DNA from: Rhodoferax sp. | GTDB taxonomy: Bacteria > Pseudomonadota > Gammaproteobacteria > Burkholderiales > Burkholderiaceae_C | DNA length: 42,307 nucleotides | NCBI RefSeq assembly: GCF_028715765.1 | Contig: NZ_JAQURE010000028.1 | Span: forward strand, 1 to 42,307 | Reading direction: 5' to 3' | In this document: one piece after another, positions 7,657 to 15,746 of the stretch | How positions within the stretch are numbered: the stretch's first letter is position 1 | Layout of the letters: each line of letters opens with the position of its first letter | Made by a program: the position numbers and the translations under genes | Notes under the pieces: generated by a model | The model's database searches: none | What the model saw: only the letters and a program-made list of their open reading frames with translations | Told to the model about the DNA's origin: nothing

Positions 7657-8754
7657 ATGCGGGTCAAACGGCGGTGGCTGGGGTGGTTACTGGCTGTGGT
7701 GCTGCTGGGCACGCAGGTGCTGGCACATGCATTGGTGGATGTTCCGGGCGCGCACCCACAATTTCAGCTGACAGGGCGCATTGATTTTGCCGACCCCGCC
7801 CGCCCCAAGTTGGCCTGGCCAGGCAGCAGTGTCAGCGGCACATTCACTGGCAGTTATTTGGCCATCACGCTTGACGACGTGCAGGGGCGCAATTTTTACA
7901 ACCTGTTCATTGACGGCGATTTTTCCAACCCCATGGTGATTGCCTGCACCCAAGGGCGGCAAACCTATGTGCTCAACCGGCGCTTGAAACCCGGCAGTCA
8001 CACGTTTTTGCTGACCAAGCGCACCGAAGGCGAGGAGGGTGACACTTTTTTTGAGGGCGTGCAATTGGCTGATGGACACAAGCTGCTGGCCCCGCCACCG
8101 CGCCCCAGCCGGCGCATTGAATTTTTTGGCGACTCCATCACCAGCGGCATGGGCAACGAGGCCCCCGACGAGGCGCCAGACGATGTCAGCGCCCAGAAAA
8201 ATCAGTTTTTAGCTTACAGCGCAGTCACCGCCAGGCAACTGGGGGCTGAAATGCACGCCACCTCGCAAAGCGGCATTGGCGTGATGGCAAGCTGGTTTGA
8301 CTTCACCATGTTTGACTTTTTCGACCAGCTTAGCCCTTCTGGCAACAACACCTCGGTGTGGGATTTTTCCCGCTGGACGCCGGATGTGGTGGTGATCAAT
8401 CTGCTGCAAAACGACAAATGGCTGATTGATGTGCACCACGTGCTCAAGCCCGAGCCCAGCCAGGCGCAGCGGGTGCAGGCCTATGTGCGCTTTGTCAAGC
8501 GCATTCGCGCCACCTACCCCAAGGCCTATGTGGTGTGCGTGCTGGGCAGCATGGACGCGACCGCACCGGGCTCCAGCTGGCCGGCGGTGGTGAGCGAAGC
8601 CGTGCGCCAGATCAAGGCCGAGAACCCTGCTGAGAAAATGGACACACTGTTTTTTGAATTCACCGGCTTTGGCAAGCACCCCAGGGTGCGCCACCATCAA
8701 GCCAACGCTGACAAACTCACGGCCTTCATCAAGCAAAAAATGGGCTGGCGCTAA
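7657..8754 (+). CDS. Secreted CE2-type carbohydrate esterase (beta-sandwich plus SGNH domain)
   Basis: A 365-residue protein with a Sec signal peptide (RRWLGWLLAVVLLG..., cleavage near residue 24). An N-terminal beta-sandwich of about 120 residues is followed by an SGNH hydrolase domain. Block I is RRIEFFGDSITSGMGNE with nucleophile Ser160; the catalytic His is probably H341 in GFGKHPR. The usual Asp two or three residues before the His is absent, as in CE2 enzymes known to work with a Ser-His dyad. CE2 enzymes remove acetyl groups from polysaccharides. Its position one base after the acetyltransferase suggests tuning or recycling of acetylation of the same polymer (inference). Confidence 0.82.
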   Translation: MRVKRRWLGWLLAVVLLGTQVLAHALVDVPGAHPQFQLTGRIDFADPARPKLAWPGSSVSGTFTGSYLAITLDDVQGRNFYNLFIDGDFSNPMVIACTQGRQTYVLNRRLKPGSHTFLLTKRTEGEEGDTFFEGVQLADGHKLLAPPPRPSRRIEFFGDSITSGMGNEAPDEAPDDVSAQKNQFLAYSAVTARQLGAEMHATSQSGIGVMASWFDFTMFDFFDQLSPSGNNTSVWDFSRWTPDVVVINLLQNDKWLIDVHHVLKPEPSQAQRVQAYVRFVKRIRATYPKAYVVCVLGSMDATAPGSSWPAVVSEAVRQIKAENPAEKMDTLFFEFTGFGKHPRVRHHQANADKLTAFIKQKMGWR

Positions 8755-8768
8755 AGGCTTGTAAAGCC

Positions 8769-9590
8769 CTAATGTGTGCTGACCTTAGGGCTTAAAAAAC
8801 CCTGTAACGCTGCCAGCATTTCTTCAGGCGTCTCAATCATCTGGTGGTGGCCGCCTGGCAACATCACTACTTTGGCCTGTTCGCAGGCGGCCATCAAGCC
8901 CTGCGCGGCTTTGGGTGGGGTCATTTGGTCTGCTTGACCCAGCACAAACAGCACCGGGCAGGTGACTTGTGCCATGGCTTGCAGGCCGTTTTGGTAACTG
9001 TCGCAGGCTTTGAAGCCGGTGTAAAACAGGTTCACAGCCGGGTTGCTGGCCAGCACCCGCCGCCCCAACGCCATTGATGCGCCATAAACCCAGGTGCCCG
9101 GCCCCAGCGCAGACGGTGGCGGCGCCAGGGTAGACCGTGAAAACACGTTGACCATCTCCAATGCTTTCATCGGTGCGCTGCTTGATGCTTCCAACAGCGC
9201 TGGTGACACACGCATGGGAAACGCCGTGCCCACCAGCACCAGCTGGCTGATGCGCCCAGGCGCACGGGCAGTGGCTTCCAGAGCGATGAGTGAGCCCAAA
9301 CTGTGGCCAATCAGTACGGCTTTTTCCAGCCCAGCCGTGTCCATCAAGGCCAGCACAAAGTCGGCAGCTTCTTCCACGCTGGCCGGTGGCGCACCGGCGC
9401 TTTTGCAGTGGCCTGGCAGATCAAGTGCCAACACGTTCCAGCCGTGGTGCGCCAGGTAGCGGGTCTGCAAAATCCACACACTGTGGTCATGGAGCACGCC
9501 GTGAATGAAGATGGCGGTGGGTTGGGCCGCATCAAACGGCTTGCCGCCGGTGTAGCAGTAGGTGAGGGCGTTGTTGACGGTGAGGTACAT
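8769..9590 (-). CDS. Alpha/beta hydrolase
   Basis: A 273-residue cytoplasmic alpha/beta hydrolase. The oxyanion-hole motif HGVLHDHSVW is near residue 30. The nucleophile elbow GHSLGS has Ser97. The acid is probably Asp in GQADQMTP and the base is His in PGGHHQMIE near the C-terminus. Substrate is unknown. It is convergent with the acetylation cluster (14 bp between stop codons) and downstream of metY on the same strand, with a repeat copy between. There is no signal peptide. Confidence 0.87.
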   Translation of the reverse strand: MYLTVNNALTYCYTGGKPFDAAQPTAIFIHGVLHDHSVWILQTRYLAHHGWNVLALDLPGHCKSAGAPPASVEEAADFVLALMDTAGLEKAVLIGHSLGSLIALEATARAPGRISQLVLVGTAFPMRVSPALLEASSSAPMKALEMVNVFSRSTLAPPPSALGPGTWVYGASMALGRRVLASNPAVNLFYTGFKACDSYQNGLQAMAQVTCPVLFVLGQADQMTPPKAAQGLMAACEQAKVVMLPGGHHQMIETPEEMLAALQGFLSPKVSTH

Positions 9591-9646
9591 CGGCGGTGCT
9601 GTGCTTTCTTGAATTGGCTGGTGTTTGGTGTTTGTATAAGAAATTA

Positions 9647-9690
9647 GCCTCTAGCGCTTATTCTGTATGCTTGAGCAGCTATCAAAAATA
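9647..9690 (+). repeat. Dispersed palindromic repeat, copy 2 (reference copy)
   Basis: Reads GCCTCTAGCGCTTATTCT then GTATGCTTGAGCAGCTATCA and an A-run. It lies between metY and the alpha/beta hydrolase gene. The TAGCGCTT left end and the AGCAGCTATCAAAA right end recur at seven or more other places in the window. Confidence 0.8.
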
Positions 9691-9711
9691 TCATGCAAAG
9701 AAGGGACTGAG

Positions 9712-11007
9712 TCAGGCCTTGTCAGCCGCTTTCAACGCGCGTTTGAGGTCTTCGATCAAGTCATCCGGGTCTTCCAGGCCAATGCTCAAGCGAATCGTGC
9801 CCTGGGTGATGCCCGCACCTGCCAGAGCGTCATCAGTCATGCGAAAGTGCGTGGTGCTGGCGGGGTGAATCACCAGGCTGCGGCAGTCGCCCACATTGGC
9901 CAGGTGGCTGAAAATTTTCAGCGCCTCAATGAATTTTTTCCCTTGCGCACGGCTGCCCTTGAGGTCAAAGCTGAACACTGAGCCGGCACCGCGTGGCAGC
10001 AGCTGTTGTGCCAGCGCATGGCTGGGGTGGCTCTCCAGCATGGGGTGACCGACCCGCGCCACCAACGGCTGGCTGGCCAAAAATGCCACCACTTTTTGCG
10101 TGTTGCTGATGTGCCGCGCCATGCGCAGCGGCAGGGTTTCCATGCCTTGCAAAATCAACCAAGCCGAATGTGGGCTCAAACAAGCACCAAAATCGCGCAG
10201 CCCTTCGCGCCGGGCGCGCAGCAAAAACGCGCCCACAGTGGACTCTTCTGAAAACACCATGCCGTGAAAGCCGTCGTAGGCTTGCGTCAGCTCTGGGAAT
10301 TTGTCTGTGCGCTCCCAGTCAAAACTGCCGCCATCAATGACCACACCGCCCATCACCGTGCCATGGCCGCTTAAAAATTTGGTGGCCGAGTGGTAAACCA
10401 AATCGGCACTGTGCTCAAACGGCTTGATGAGCCAGGGCGTGGTCAGGGTCGAATCCACCAGCAGCGGCACACCGGCTTCGTGGGCAATGGCTGAAACGGT
10501 AGGCATGTCCAGCACGTCCAGCCCCGGGTTACCCACGGTTTCGCCAAAAAAGAGTTTGGTGTTGGGGCGCACCGCGGCGCGCCAGCCGTCAATGTCACCC
10601 GGTTTGACAAACGTGGTCTCAATGCCAAAACGGCGCAGCGTGTAATGCAGCAGGTTTTGACTGCCGCCATACAGCGCTGTGCTGGCCACAATGTGGCTGC
10701 CAGCGCCCATCAGCGTGGCAATGCTCAAGTGCAGTGCCGCCTGGCCGCTGGCCACCGACACCGCCCCGATGCCGCCTTCCAGCGCACTGATGCGCTGTTC
10801 AAACACGGCGTTGGTGGGGTTGCTGATGCGGCTGTAGACATGGCCAGCGCGCTCCAGGTTGAAGAGCGCCTGGGCATGGTCGCTGCTCTCAAACACAAAC
10901 GAGGTGGTCAGGTGAATGGGCACGGCACGCGCGCCGGTGGCTGGGTCAGGGGCGGCACCGGCGTGCAGCGCCAGGGTGTCAAAAGCGGGGTCGGAGTAGC
11001 CGGGCAT
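9712..11007 (-). CDS. metY: O-acetylhomoserine sulfhydrylase (PLP-dependent)
   Basis: A 431-residue Cys/Met-metabolism PLP enzyme of the long MetY type. It makes homocysteine from O-acetylhomoserine and sulfide in methionine synthesis. Seen: HLTTSFVFES near the start, YSRISNPTNAVFEQR, the cofactor region ASGQAALH, and the Schiff-base lysine in HSATKFLSGHG. The start is the ATG at 11007 (MPGYSDPAF); an upstream TTG at 11031 would add only eight residues and has no better ribosome site. MetY versus MetZ (O-succinylhomoserine) was decided by length and the N-terminal pattern. It diverges from the CBS-domain gene, with a 98-bp shared intergenic region. Confidence 0.88.
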   Translation of the reverse strand: MPGYSDPAFDTLALHAGAAPDPATGARAVPIHLTTSFVFESSDHAQALFNLERAGHVYSRISNPTNAVFEQRISALEGGIGAVSVASGQAALHLSIATLMGAGSHIVASTALYGGSQNLLHYTLRRFGIETTFVKPGDIDGWRAAVRPNTKLFFGETVGNPGLDVLDMPTVSAIAHEAGVPLLVDSTLTTPWLIKPFEHSADLVYHSATKFLSGHGTVMGGVVIDGGSFDWERTDKFPELTQAYDGFHGMVFSEESTVGAFLLRARREGLRDFGACLSPHSAWLILQGMETLPLRMARHISNTQKVVAFLASQPLVARVGHPMLESHPSHALAQQLLPRGAGSVFSFDLKGSRAQGKKFIEALKIFSHLANVGDCRSLVIHPASTTHFRMTDDALAGAGITQGTIRLSIGLEDPDDLIEDLKRALKAADKA

Positions 11008-11105
11008 GGGTTTCTTTCTGGAATGTACCAATGGCAGTTCGCAGATTGTGGGCTATATTTCGTGCAGCTTTTCATCACACTGACCCAAACAACCCAAGGA
11101 GCATC

Positions 11106-11570
11106 ATGAAAGTAAGTGATATTTTGCGCATCAAAGGCGGCACGCTTTACACCGCATCACCAGACGAGAGCTTGCTCAGCGCCCTGAAGCTGATGGCTGA
11201 CCGGGACATTGGTTCTTTGGTAGTCATGGAGCACGGCGAGCTGGTGGGCATGGTCACCGTGCGCGAGTTGACCTTGGTGCTGGTTAAAAACGAAGGCAAT
11301 GTCGCCAAAACCACCGTGCGCGCCGCCATGGATGACCACCCCCTGACGTGCACTTCTGAAACTGACATGGACGAGGTGCGCCGCATGATGCTGGACCGCC
11401 ATGCCCGTTACATGCCGGTGATGAACAAAAAAATGCTGATGGGCGTGATCAGCTTTCATGACGTGGCACGCGCCGTGGTCGACAGCCAAAACCTTGAAAA
11501 CAAGCTGCTCAAGGCCTACATTCACGATTGGCCAGAAGGTCAAGCGCCTGACGACGCCCCCAAGTTGTAA
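11106..11570 (+). CDS. Two-CBS-domain protein
   Basis: A 154-residue cytoplasmic protein made of two CBS domains: residues about 5-60 with DRDIGSLVVMEHGELVGMVT, and 75-130 with HARYMPVMNKKMLMGVISFHDV. CBS pairs bind adenosine nucleotides and regulate partner proteins; stand-alone proteins of this kind have no fixed role. The start at 11106 is fixed by a strong Shine-Dalgarno AAGGAG at 11097-11102. It is followed 55 bp later by aroC in the same direction. Confidence 0.9.
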   Translation: MKVSDILRIKGGTLYTASPDESLLSALKLMADRDIGSLVVMEHGELVGMVTVRELTLVLVKNEGNVAKTTVRAAMDDHPLTCTSETDMDEVRRMMLDRHARYMPVMNKKMLMGVISFHDVARAVVDSQNLENKLLKAYIHDWPEGQAPDDAPKL

Positions 11571-11625
11571 GCCATTCACGCTTGGTCCACGCGCCAAGAG
11601 AGCCGCTCTGGGATAATCGCGCCCC

Positions 11626-12765
11626 ATGAGCGGAAATACCTTTGGAACCCTATTTGCAGTCACCAACTTTGGTGAATCCCACGGCCCGGCCATTGGCTGC
11701 GTGATAGACGGCTGCCCGCCGGGCTTGGCTCTGTCAGAGGCTGACATTCAGCCTGACCTGGATCGCCGCCGCCCCGGCACCAGCAAGTTTGTCACCCAGC
11801 GCAACGAGCCCGATGCGGTTGAAATTCTCAGCGGTGTGTACGAGGGCAAAACCACTGGCACGCCGATTTGCTTGCTGATCAAAAACACCGACCAGCGCAG
11901 CAAAGATTACGGCAACATCACGCAATCTTTTCGCCCCGGTCATGCCGATTACGCGTATTTTCAAAAATACGGCATCCGCGACCCGCGCGGCGGTGGCCGC
12001 TCTAGTGCCCGCCTGACCGCGCCCATGGTGGCCGCCGGTGCAGTGGCTAAAAAATGGTTGTTTGAAAAATACGGCACGGTGTTTCGCGGCTGCATGACGC
12101 AAGTGGGTGAGCTGCCGATTGCGTTTGAGTCTTGGGAACATGTGCCCCACAACCCGTTTTTTGCCCCGGTGGTAGACGTGTCCAAGCTGGAAGACTACAT
12201 GGCCGCCTTGCGCAAAGACGGTGACAGTTGCGGCGCGCGCCTGCGCGTGAGCGCGTCCAACGTGCCCGTCGGTCTGGGCGAGCCGCTGTTTGACAAGATG
12301 GACGCCGACATTGCCTACGCCATGATGGGTGTCAACGCGGTCAAAGGCGTGGAAATTGGCGCTGGTTTTGCCTGTGTGGCGCAGCGCGGCAGCACGCATG
12401 GCGACTCGTTGTCGCCTGCCGGGTTCAAGGGCAACAACGCCGGTGGCACCTTGGGCGGCATCACCAGCGGGCAAGACCTGGAGGTGTCGGTGGCCATCAA
12501 ACCCACCAGCTCGATCTTGACTCCGCGCGAGTCCATCGACATCCACGGCAACCCGGTGGAGGTGGTCACCAAAGGCCGTCACGACCCCTGTGTGGGCATC
12601 CGCGCCACCCCCATTTTGGAAGCCATGCTGGCGCTGGTGGTGATGGATCATGCGCTGCGTTTGCGGGCGCAGTGTGGGGATGTGGCACACGTGTTGCCAC
12701 CGATTCCTGCTCAATTCAAAACAAAGAGCTCTGCACATCCCGTGCATGATGCAAAACTCGAATGA
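11626..12765 (+). CDS. aroC: Chorismate synthase
   Basis: Converts 5-enolpyruvylshikimate-3-phosphate to chorismate, the last step of the shikimate pathway. The 379-residue protein starts with [18 protein letters not shown] (signature 1) and carries [15 protein letters not shown] and [22 protein letters not shown], with [17 protein letters not shown] near the end. The core is normal. The last 18 or so residues (from [11 protein letters not shown]) lie on DNA that also encodes the antisense parE 3' end. The natural aroC stop was therefore probably replaced when the toxin-antitoxin genes arrived, leaving an unrelated tail. Confidence 0.96.
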   Translation: MSGNTFGTLFAVTNFGESHGPAIGCVIDGCPPGLALSEADIQPDLDRRRPGTSKFVTQRNEPDAVEILSGVYEGKTTGTPICLLIKNTDQRSKDYGNITQSFRPGHADYAYFQKYGIRDPRGGGRSSARLTAPMVAAGAVAKKWLFEKYGTVFRGCMTQVGELPIAFESWEHVPHNPFFAPVVDVSKLEDYMAALRKDGDSCGARLRVSASNVPVGLGEPLFDKMDADIAYAMMGVNAVKGVEIGAGFACVAQRGSTHGDSLSPAGFKGNNAGGTLGGITSGQDLEVSVAIKPTSSILTPRESIDIHGNPVEVVTKGRHDPCVGIRATPILEAMLALVVMDHALRLRAQCGDVAHVLPPIPAQFKTKSSAHPVHDAKLE

Positions 12766-13009
12766 TCGTGATGCCATCTGCTTGTGGTGTGTAAAACAAA
12801 ATGTAAGGCGTTGACGTTGGCCAACTGCGAAGATCGTCCGTCAAATCACGTCGTGTTCGACCCATGAGGGGTTGAGTTGCCAATACATTGGCTTATTGTT
12901 CAATGGTGTCAAGCATACGGTCTGCTGCATGAAGGTTTTCTTCTGCAATGAACAACCAGGCTTCAAGCAAATCTGTTTGTGTACTTTGCGCAATATGAAC
13001 CGTTGCCAT
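12716..13009 (-). pseudogene. parE: ParE/RelE-type toxin gene with an in-frame stop at codon 39
   Basis: Reading leftward from the ATG at 13009 gives 38 ParE-like residues ending ADRMLDTIEQ, then TAA (12895-12893). The same frame continues without a shift as NVLATQPLMGRTRRDL, then RSWPTSTPYILFYTPQADG and [15 protein letters not shown], to a natural stop at 12716-12718. The total of 98 codons and the C-terminal RVLH.ARD pattern are those of a complete ParE gyrase-poison toxin. A single nonsense change, most simply GAA to TAA, therefore breaks an otherwise intact gene. The ATG overlaps the parD stop (TAATG). The 3' end overlaps aroC by 50 nt on the opposite strand. A sequencing error is the main alternative. 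Confidence 0.85.
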
Positions 13010-13281
13010 TACTTTGATGGCTTGGCTTTGAGTAGGGTGCGGCCATGGGACTTGATGGCGGCCATATCCATCTCTGTCACTCGGCCAGCGTGGACATCGG
13101 CCATGCCCTTGGCAGTGTCGATTTTTAACGCGATCAAGCTCGATGTCTGCACTGTTTGGTAGGCCTCAAACAAACGCAGCGCTTCGCGAATGACCTCGCT
13201 GGCAGAGCCATACAGCCCAGAAGCCACATGCTCACGAACACGAGTCTCCAACTGCAGGGGTAAAGATACATTGAGTGTCAT
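13009..13281 (-). CDS. parD: ParD-family antitoxin (ribbon-helix-helix)
   Basis: A 90-residue CopG/ParD-type antitoxin. The N-terminal ribbon-helix-helix (MTLNVSLPLQLETRVREHV, then GLYGSASEVIREALRLFE) binds DNA and represses its own operon. The C-terminal half (from about residue 45) wraps the ParE toxin. The reading frame is intact. The partner parE, overlapping by one base downstream, carries a premature stop, so this may now be an orphan antitoxin that could still neutralise related toxins. Confidence 0.85.
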   Translation of the reverse strand: MTLNVSLPLQLETRVREHVASGLYGSASEVIREALRLFEAYQTVQTSSLIALKIDTAKGMADVHAGRVTEMDMAAIKSHGRTLLKAKPSK

Positions 13282-13460
13282 TGCATTTTTCTTTGTTTGG
13301 CAGACTTTGTCATTCTGTGGTGTTGCGCATCATCCCTGCCTGCCAGGGCAATGCATATTGCTTTACAAGACCTTCGTGTGTTTCTGCTTCCTTTGGGTTC
13401 GTCTCACGCCGACACATTTCAGCCTTGATAATGCGCGGTTGTGCGAATGAAATTTGCTTG

Positions 13461-13529
13461 ATGAAAACCCCTGAAATGTTAGCCCCGGCTGGCTCCCCTG
13501 TGATGCTGGCGACGGCATCACTTTACTGA
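13461..13529 (+). pseudogene. Remnant of a trhP (yegQ) 5' end
   Basis: This 22-codon frame reads MKTPEMLAPAGSPVMLATAS and ends in TGA. The intact trhP at 17748 starts MKTPELLAPAGSIAMLETAL. The alignment needs no gap and about three quarters of the bases agree, so this is a diverged copy, not an exact duplication. Nothing trhP-like continues after the stop; the restriction-modification gene starts 21 bp later. A GATAAT box 28 bp before the ATG might be the old promoter's -10. The simplest reading is that the original trhP start lay here before the 13.5-17.7 kb genes were inserted. Confidence 0.75.
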
Positions 13530-13550
13530 ATCACGTTCCCAACTGAATCC

Positions 13551-15746
13551 ATGAAAAACCTTATCGCTCAGGGCATCAACCAAAAACTCATTCGGCTTGA
13601 AGACAACAACAAATACATTGTTTATGTCCATCAAAACAAGCGCCGTAACTTTGATAACCCTGAAGAAAAAGTGCAGGCTGATGCCTTTCTGACCCTGGTG
13701 CTGGATTACAAATATCCGCCAGCACGGATACGGCAATTTGTCAGCGTGCCAATGGGCTCTGAGACCAAAGAGGCGGACATCATCGTTTATGACGACGACC
13801 TATGCCTATCCCCACTGATCGTGGTGGAGTGCAAAAAACAGGATGTCACCGAACTTGAATTCCAGCGCGCCTCTGACCAGTGTTTTAGCTATGCAGTGGC
13901 CGAAGGTGCCAAATACGTCTGGACAACATCAGGCTTGAAAGATGCCTATTACCAAGTGTCAGCCGAGCGAACCAAGGCGCGCATCACCGTGCCCGACATT
14001 CCCCAATTTGGTATCAAAAAACTGGCTAGCTACAAATATGCCTACGGTGGCGGCACTACGCCAGAGGGGCAAAAATTGCAAGCCCTGTCTTTGGTTTCGC
14101 AAGACGAGTTAACCCAGCGTTTCAAGCAAGCGCACCAAGCGCTTTGGGGCGGCGGCGAACTCAATCCATCAGAGGCGTTTGACGAACTCGACAAGCTCAT
14201 TTTTTGCAAAGTATGGGATGAGCGCAAACCGCGCCGCCAAGGTGAACCCTACGACTTTCAGGTCTTTGCACAAGACACTGAAGAGCAAACCAACGCCTCA
14301 TTGCTTGATCGGATGCGCACCTTGTACGAAGAGGGGCGAAAAAAAGATCCAGAAGTCTTCAAAGACGACATTCGCCTGCGTGCCAACAAGGTTCGCGCCG
14401 TGGTCGGCTACTTGCAAGACATCAACCTTTCTGACACCGATTTGGACAGCAAAGGCCGTGCCTTTGAGACCTTTATGGGCTCGTTCTTTCGGGGTGACTT
14501 TGGCCAGTATTTCACGCCGCGCCCAATCGTTAAATTCATCGTCGATGTGCTGCCCATTACCCATGACAGCCGGGTGCTCGACACCTCGTGCGGCAGTGGT
14601 GGTTTTTTATTGCATGCTTTGGAAAAAGTGCGCATCGAGGCAGATGGTTATTTCCCGGATGAAATGGCTATCCCATCCCTTGGTCAAAAAGAAGGGGCAA
14701 GGCATTTTCGCCATTGGCATGATTTTGCTGAAAAGAACCTTTTCGGCATTGAAATCAACGAGCAAATCGCCCGCACCGCCAAGATGAACATGATCATCCA
14801 TGACGACGGGCACACCAATGTGGTGGCCGCTGACGGTCTGTTGCCGCCTGATGCGCTATTTGAAAAAACCGGCAACCCGTACTTCAAGGCTGACAGTTTT
14901 GACTTCATCATCACCAATCCACCCTTTGGCTCCAGCGTCCGCCAGGCCGAACAGGCTTATTTCCACCAATACCGGTTGGCCAACAAGGGGGCAGACTGGC
15001 TCAACCCAAAGAGCAAAGCCGCTAGCCGTCCGGCGCAAGACACCGAGATTTTGTTCATTGAACAATGCCATACCTACCTGCGTGCAGGCGGTTATTTGGC
15101 GATGGTCATCCCCGATGGCATTCTGACCAACAGCAGCCTGCAATATGTGCGCGACCAGATCGAGAGCCTGTACCGCATTGTTGCCGTGGTCTCCATGCCG
15201 CAAACCGCCTTTGCTGCCACCGGGGCCGGTGTCAAAAGCTCTGTGCTGTTTTTGCGCAAATACAGCACGGCGCAAACCAAGGCAATTGAAAGCCTGCGCC
15301 AAGGGCTGCAAGATGACATCAAAGCCCAGCACCAGCTTGAAAAAAAATTAACCAAGCTGGAAACTGAAAAAAAAGACATTCTGAAGAAGCAAACCGGTTT
15401 TCTCAATACCGAATTGAGCCGAAAAGCTGCACTGGAGTTGGGCACTCTGAGCGCACTTGCCACTGAGAAGACCTTGACGCTCGAAGATACCCAGGTCTAT
15501 GCCACCTGGAAAAAAGAGATCAATGACCTGTTTGCCGAAAAAGTTGATGCCATCAAATTTGCCGCCAGCGAGGCTTACGACACCTTGTTGCGCCAGCGCC
15601 TCAATGATTACGACATTTTCATGGCCATCGCCAATGACATTGGATATGACGCAACGGGCCGTCCGACGAAAGTCAATGAGCTTGATGAGATTGGAGCGGC
15701 TTTGCGGCAATTTATTGCAGCCATTGAATCGGCGGGGGTACGGTGA
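13551..15746 (+). CDS. Restriction-modification protein: N-terminal PD-(D/E)XK-like domain fused to an N6-adenine methyltransferase
   Basis: A 731-residue protein. Residues about 15-140 resemble the HsdR N-terminal (HSDR_N) nuclease fold: P37-E38, then D76 in EADIIVY and E93-x-K95 in VVECKKQ. A helical HsdM-like region follows, then an N6_Mtase domain with FTPRPIV, SAM motif I DTSCGSGGF (344-352) and catalytic motif NPPF (456-459). A charged coiled coil lies near 585-625. It overlaps the specificity-subunit start by one base. No hsdR gene is present in the island, so this may be a combined cleavage/methylation subunit, as in BcgI-type (type IIG/IIB) systems, rather than a plain HsdM. No clear Shine-Dalgarno precedes the ATG. 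Confidence 0.88.
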   Translation: MKNLIAQGINQKLIRLEDNNKYIVYVHQNKRRNFDNPEEKVQADAFLTLVLDYKYPPARIRQFVSVPMGSETKEADIIVYDDDLCLSPLIVVECKKQDVTELEFQRASDQCFSYAVAEGAKYVWTTSGLKDAYYQVSAERTKARITVPDIPQFGIKKLASYKYAYGGGTTPEGQKLQALSLVSQDELTQRFKQAHQALWGGGELNPSEAFDELDKLIFCKVWDERKPRRQGEPYDFQVFAQDTEEQTNASLLDRMRTLYEEGRKKDPEVFKDDIRLRANKVRAVVGYLQDINLSDTDLDSKGRAFETFMGSFFRGDFGQYFTPRPIVKFIVDVLPITHDSRVLDTSCGSGGFLLHALEKVRIEADGYFPDEMAIPSLGQKEGARHFRHWHDFAEKNLFGIEINEQIARTAKMNMIIHDDGHTNVVAADGLLPPDALFEKTGNPYFKADSFDFIITNPPFGSSVRQAEQAYFHQYRLANKGADWLNPKSKAASRPAQDTEILFIEQCHTYLRAGGYLAMVIPDGILTNSSLQYVRDQIESLYRIVAVVSMPQTAFAATGAGVKSSVLFLRKYSTAQTKAIESLRQGLQDDIKAQHQLEKKLTKLETEKKDILKKQTGFLNTELSRKAALELGTLSALATEKTLTLEDTQVYATWKKEINDLFAEKVDAIKFAASEAYDTLLRQRLNDYDIFMAIANDIGYDATGRPTKVNELDEIGAALRQFIAAIESAGVR

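Noticed and set aside
11734-12777. Open frame of 347 codons opposite aroC
   Set aside because: Antisense shadow of a conserved gene with His/Arg-rich composition.
12872-13162. 96-codon + strand frame across parDE
   Set aside because: Antisense of the toxin-antitoxin genes; the minus-strand ParD and ParE reading explains the DNA.
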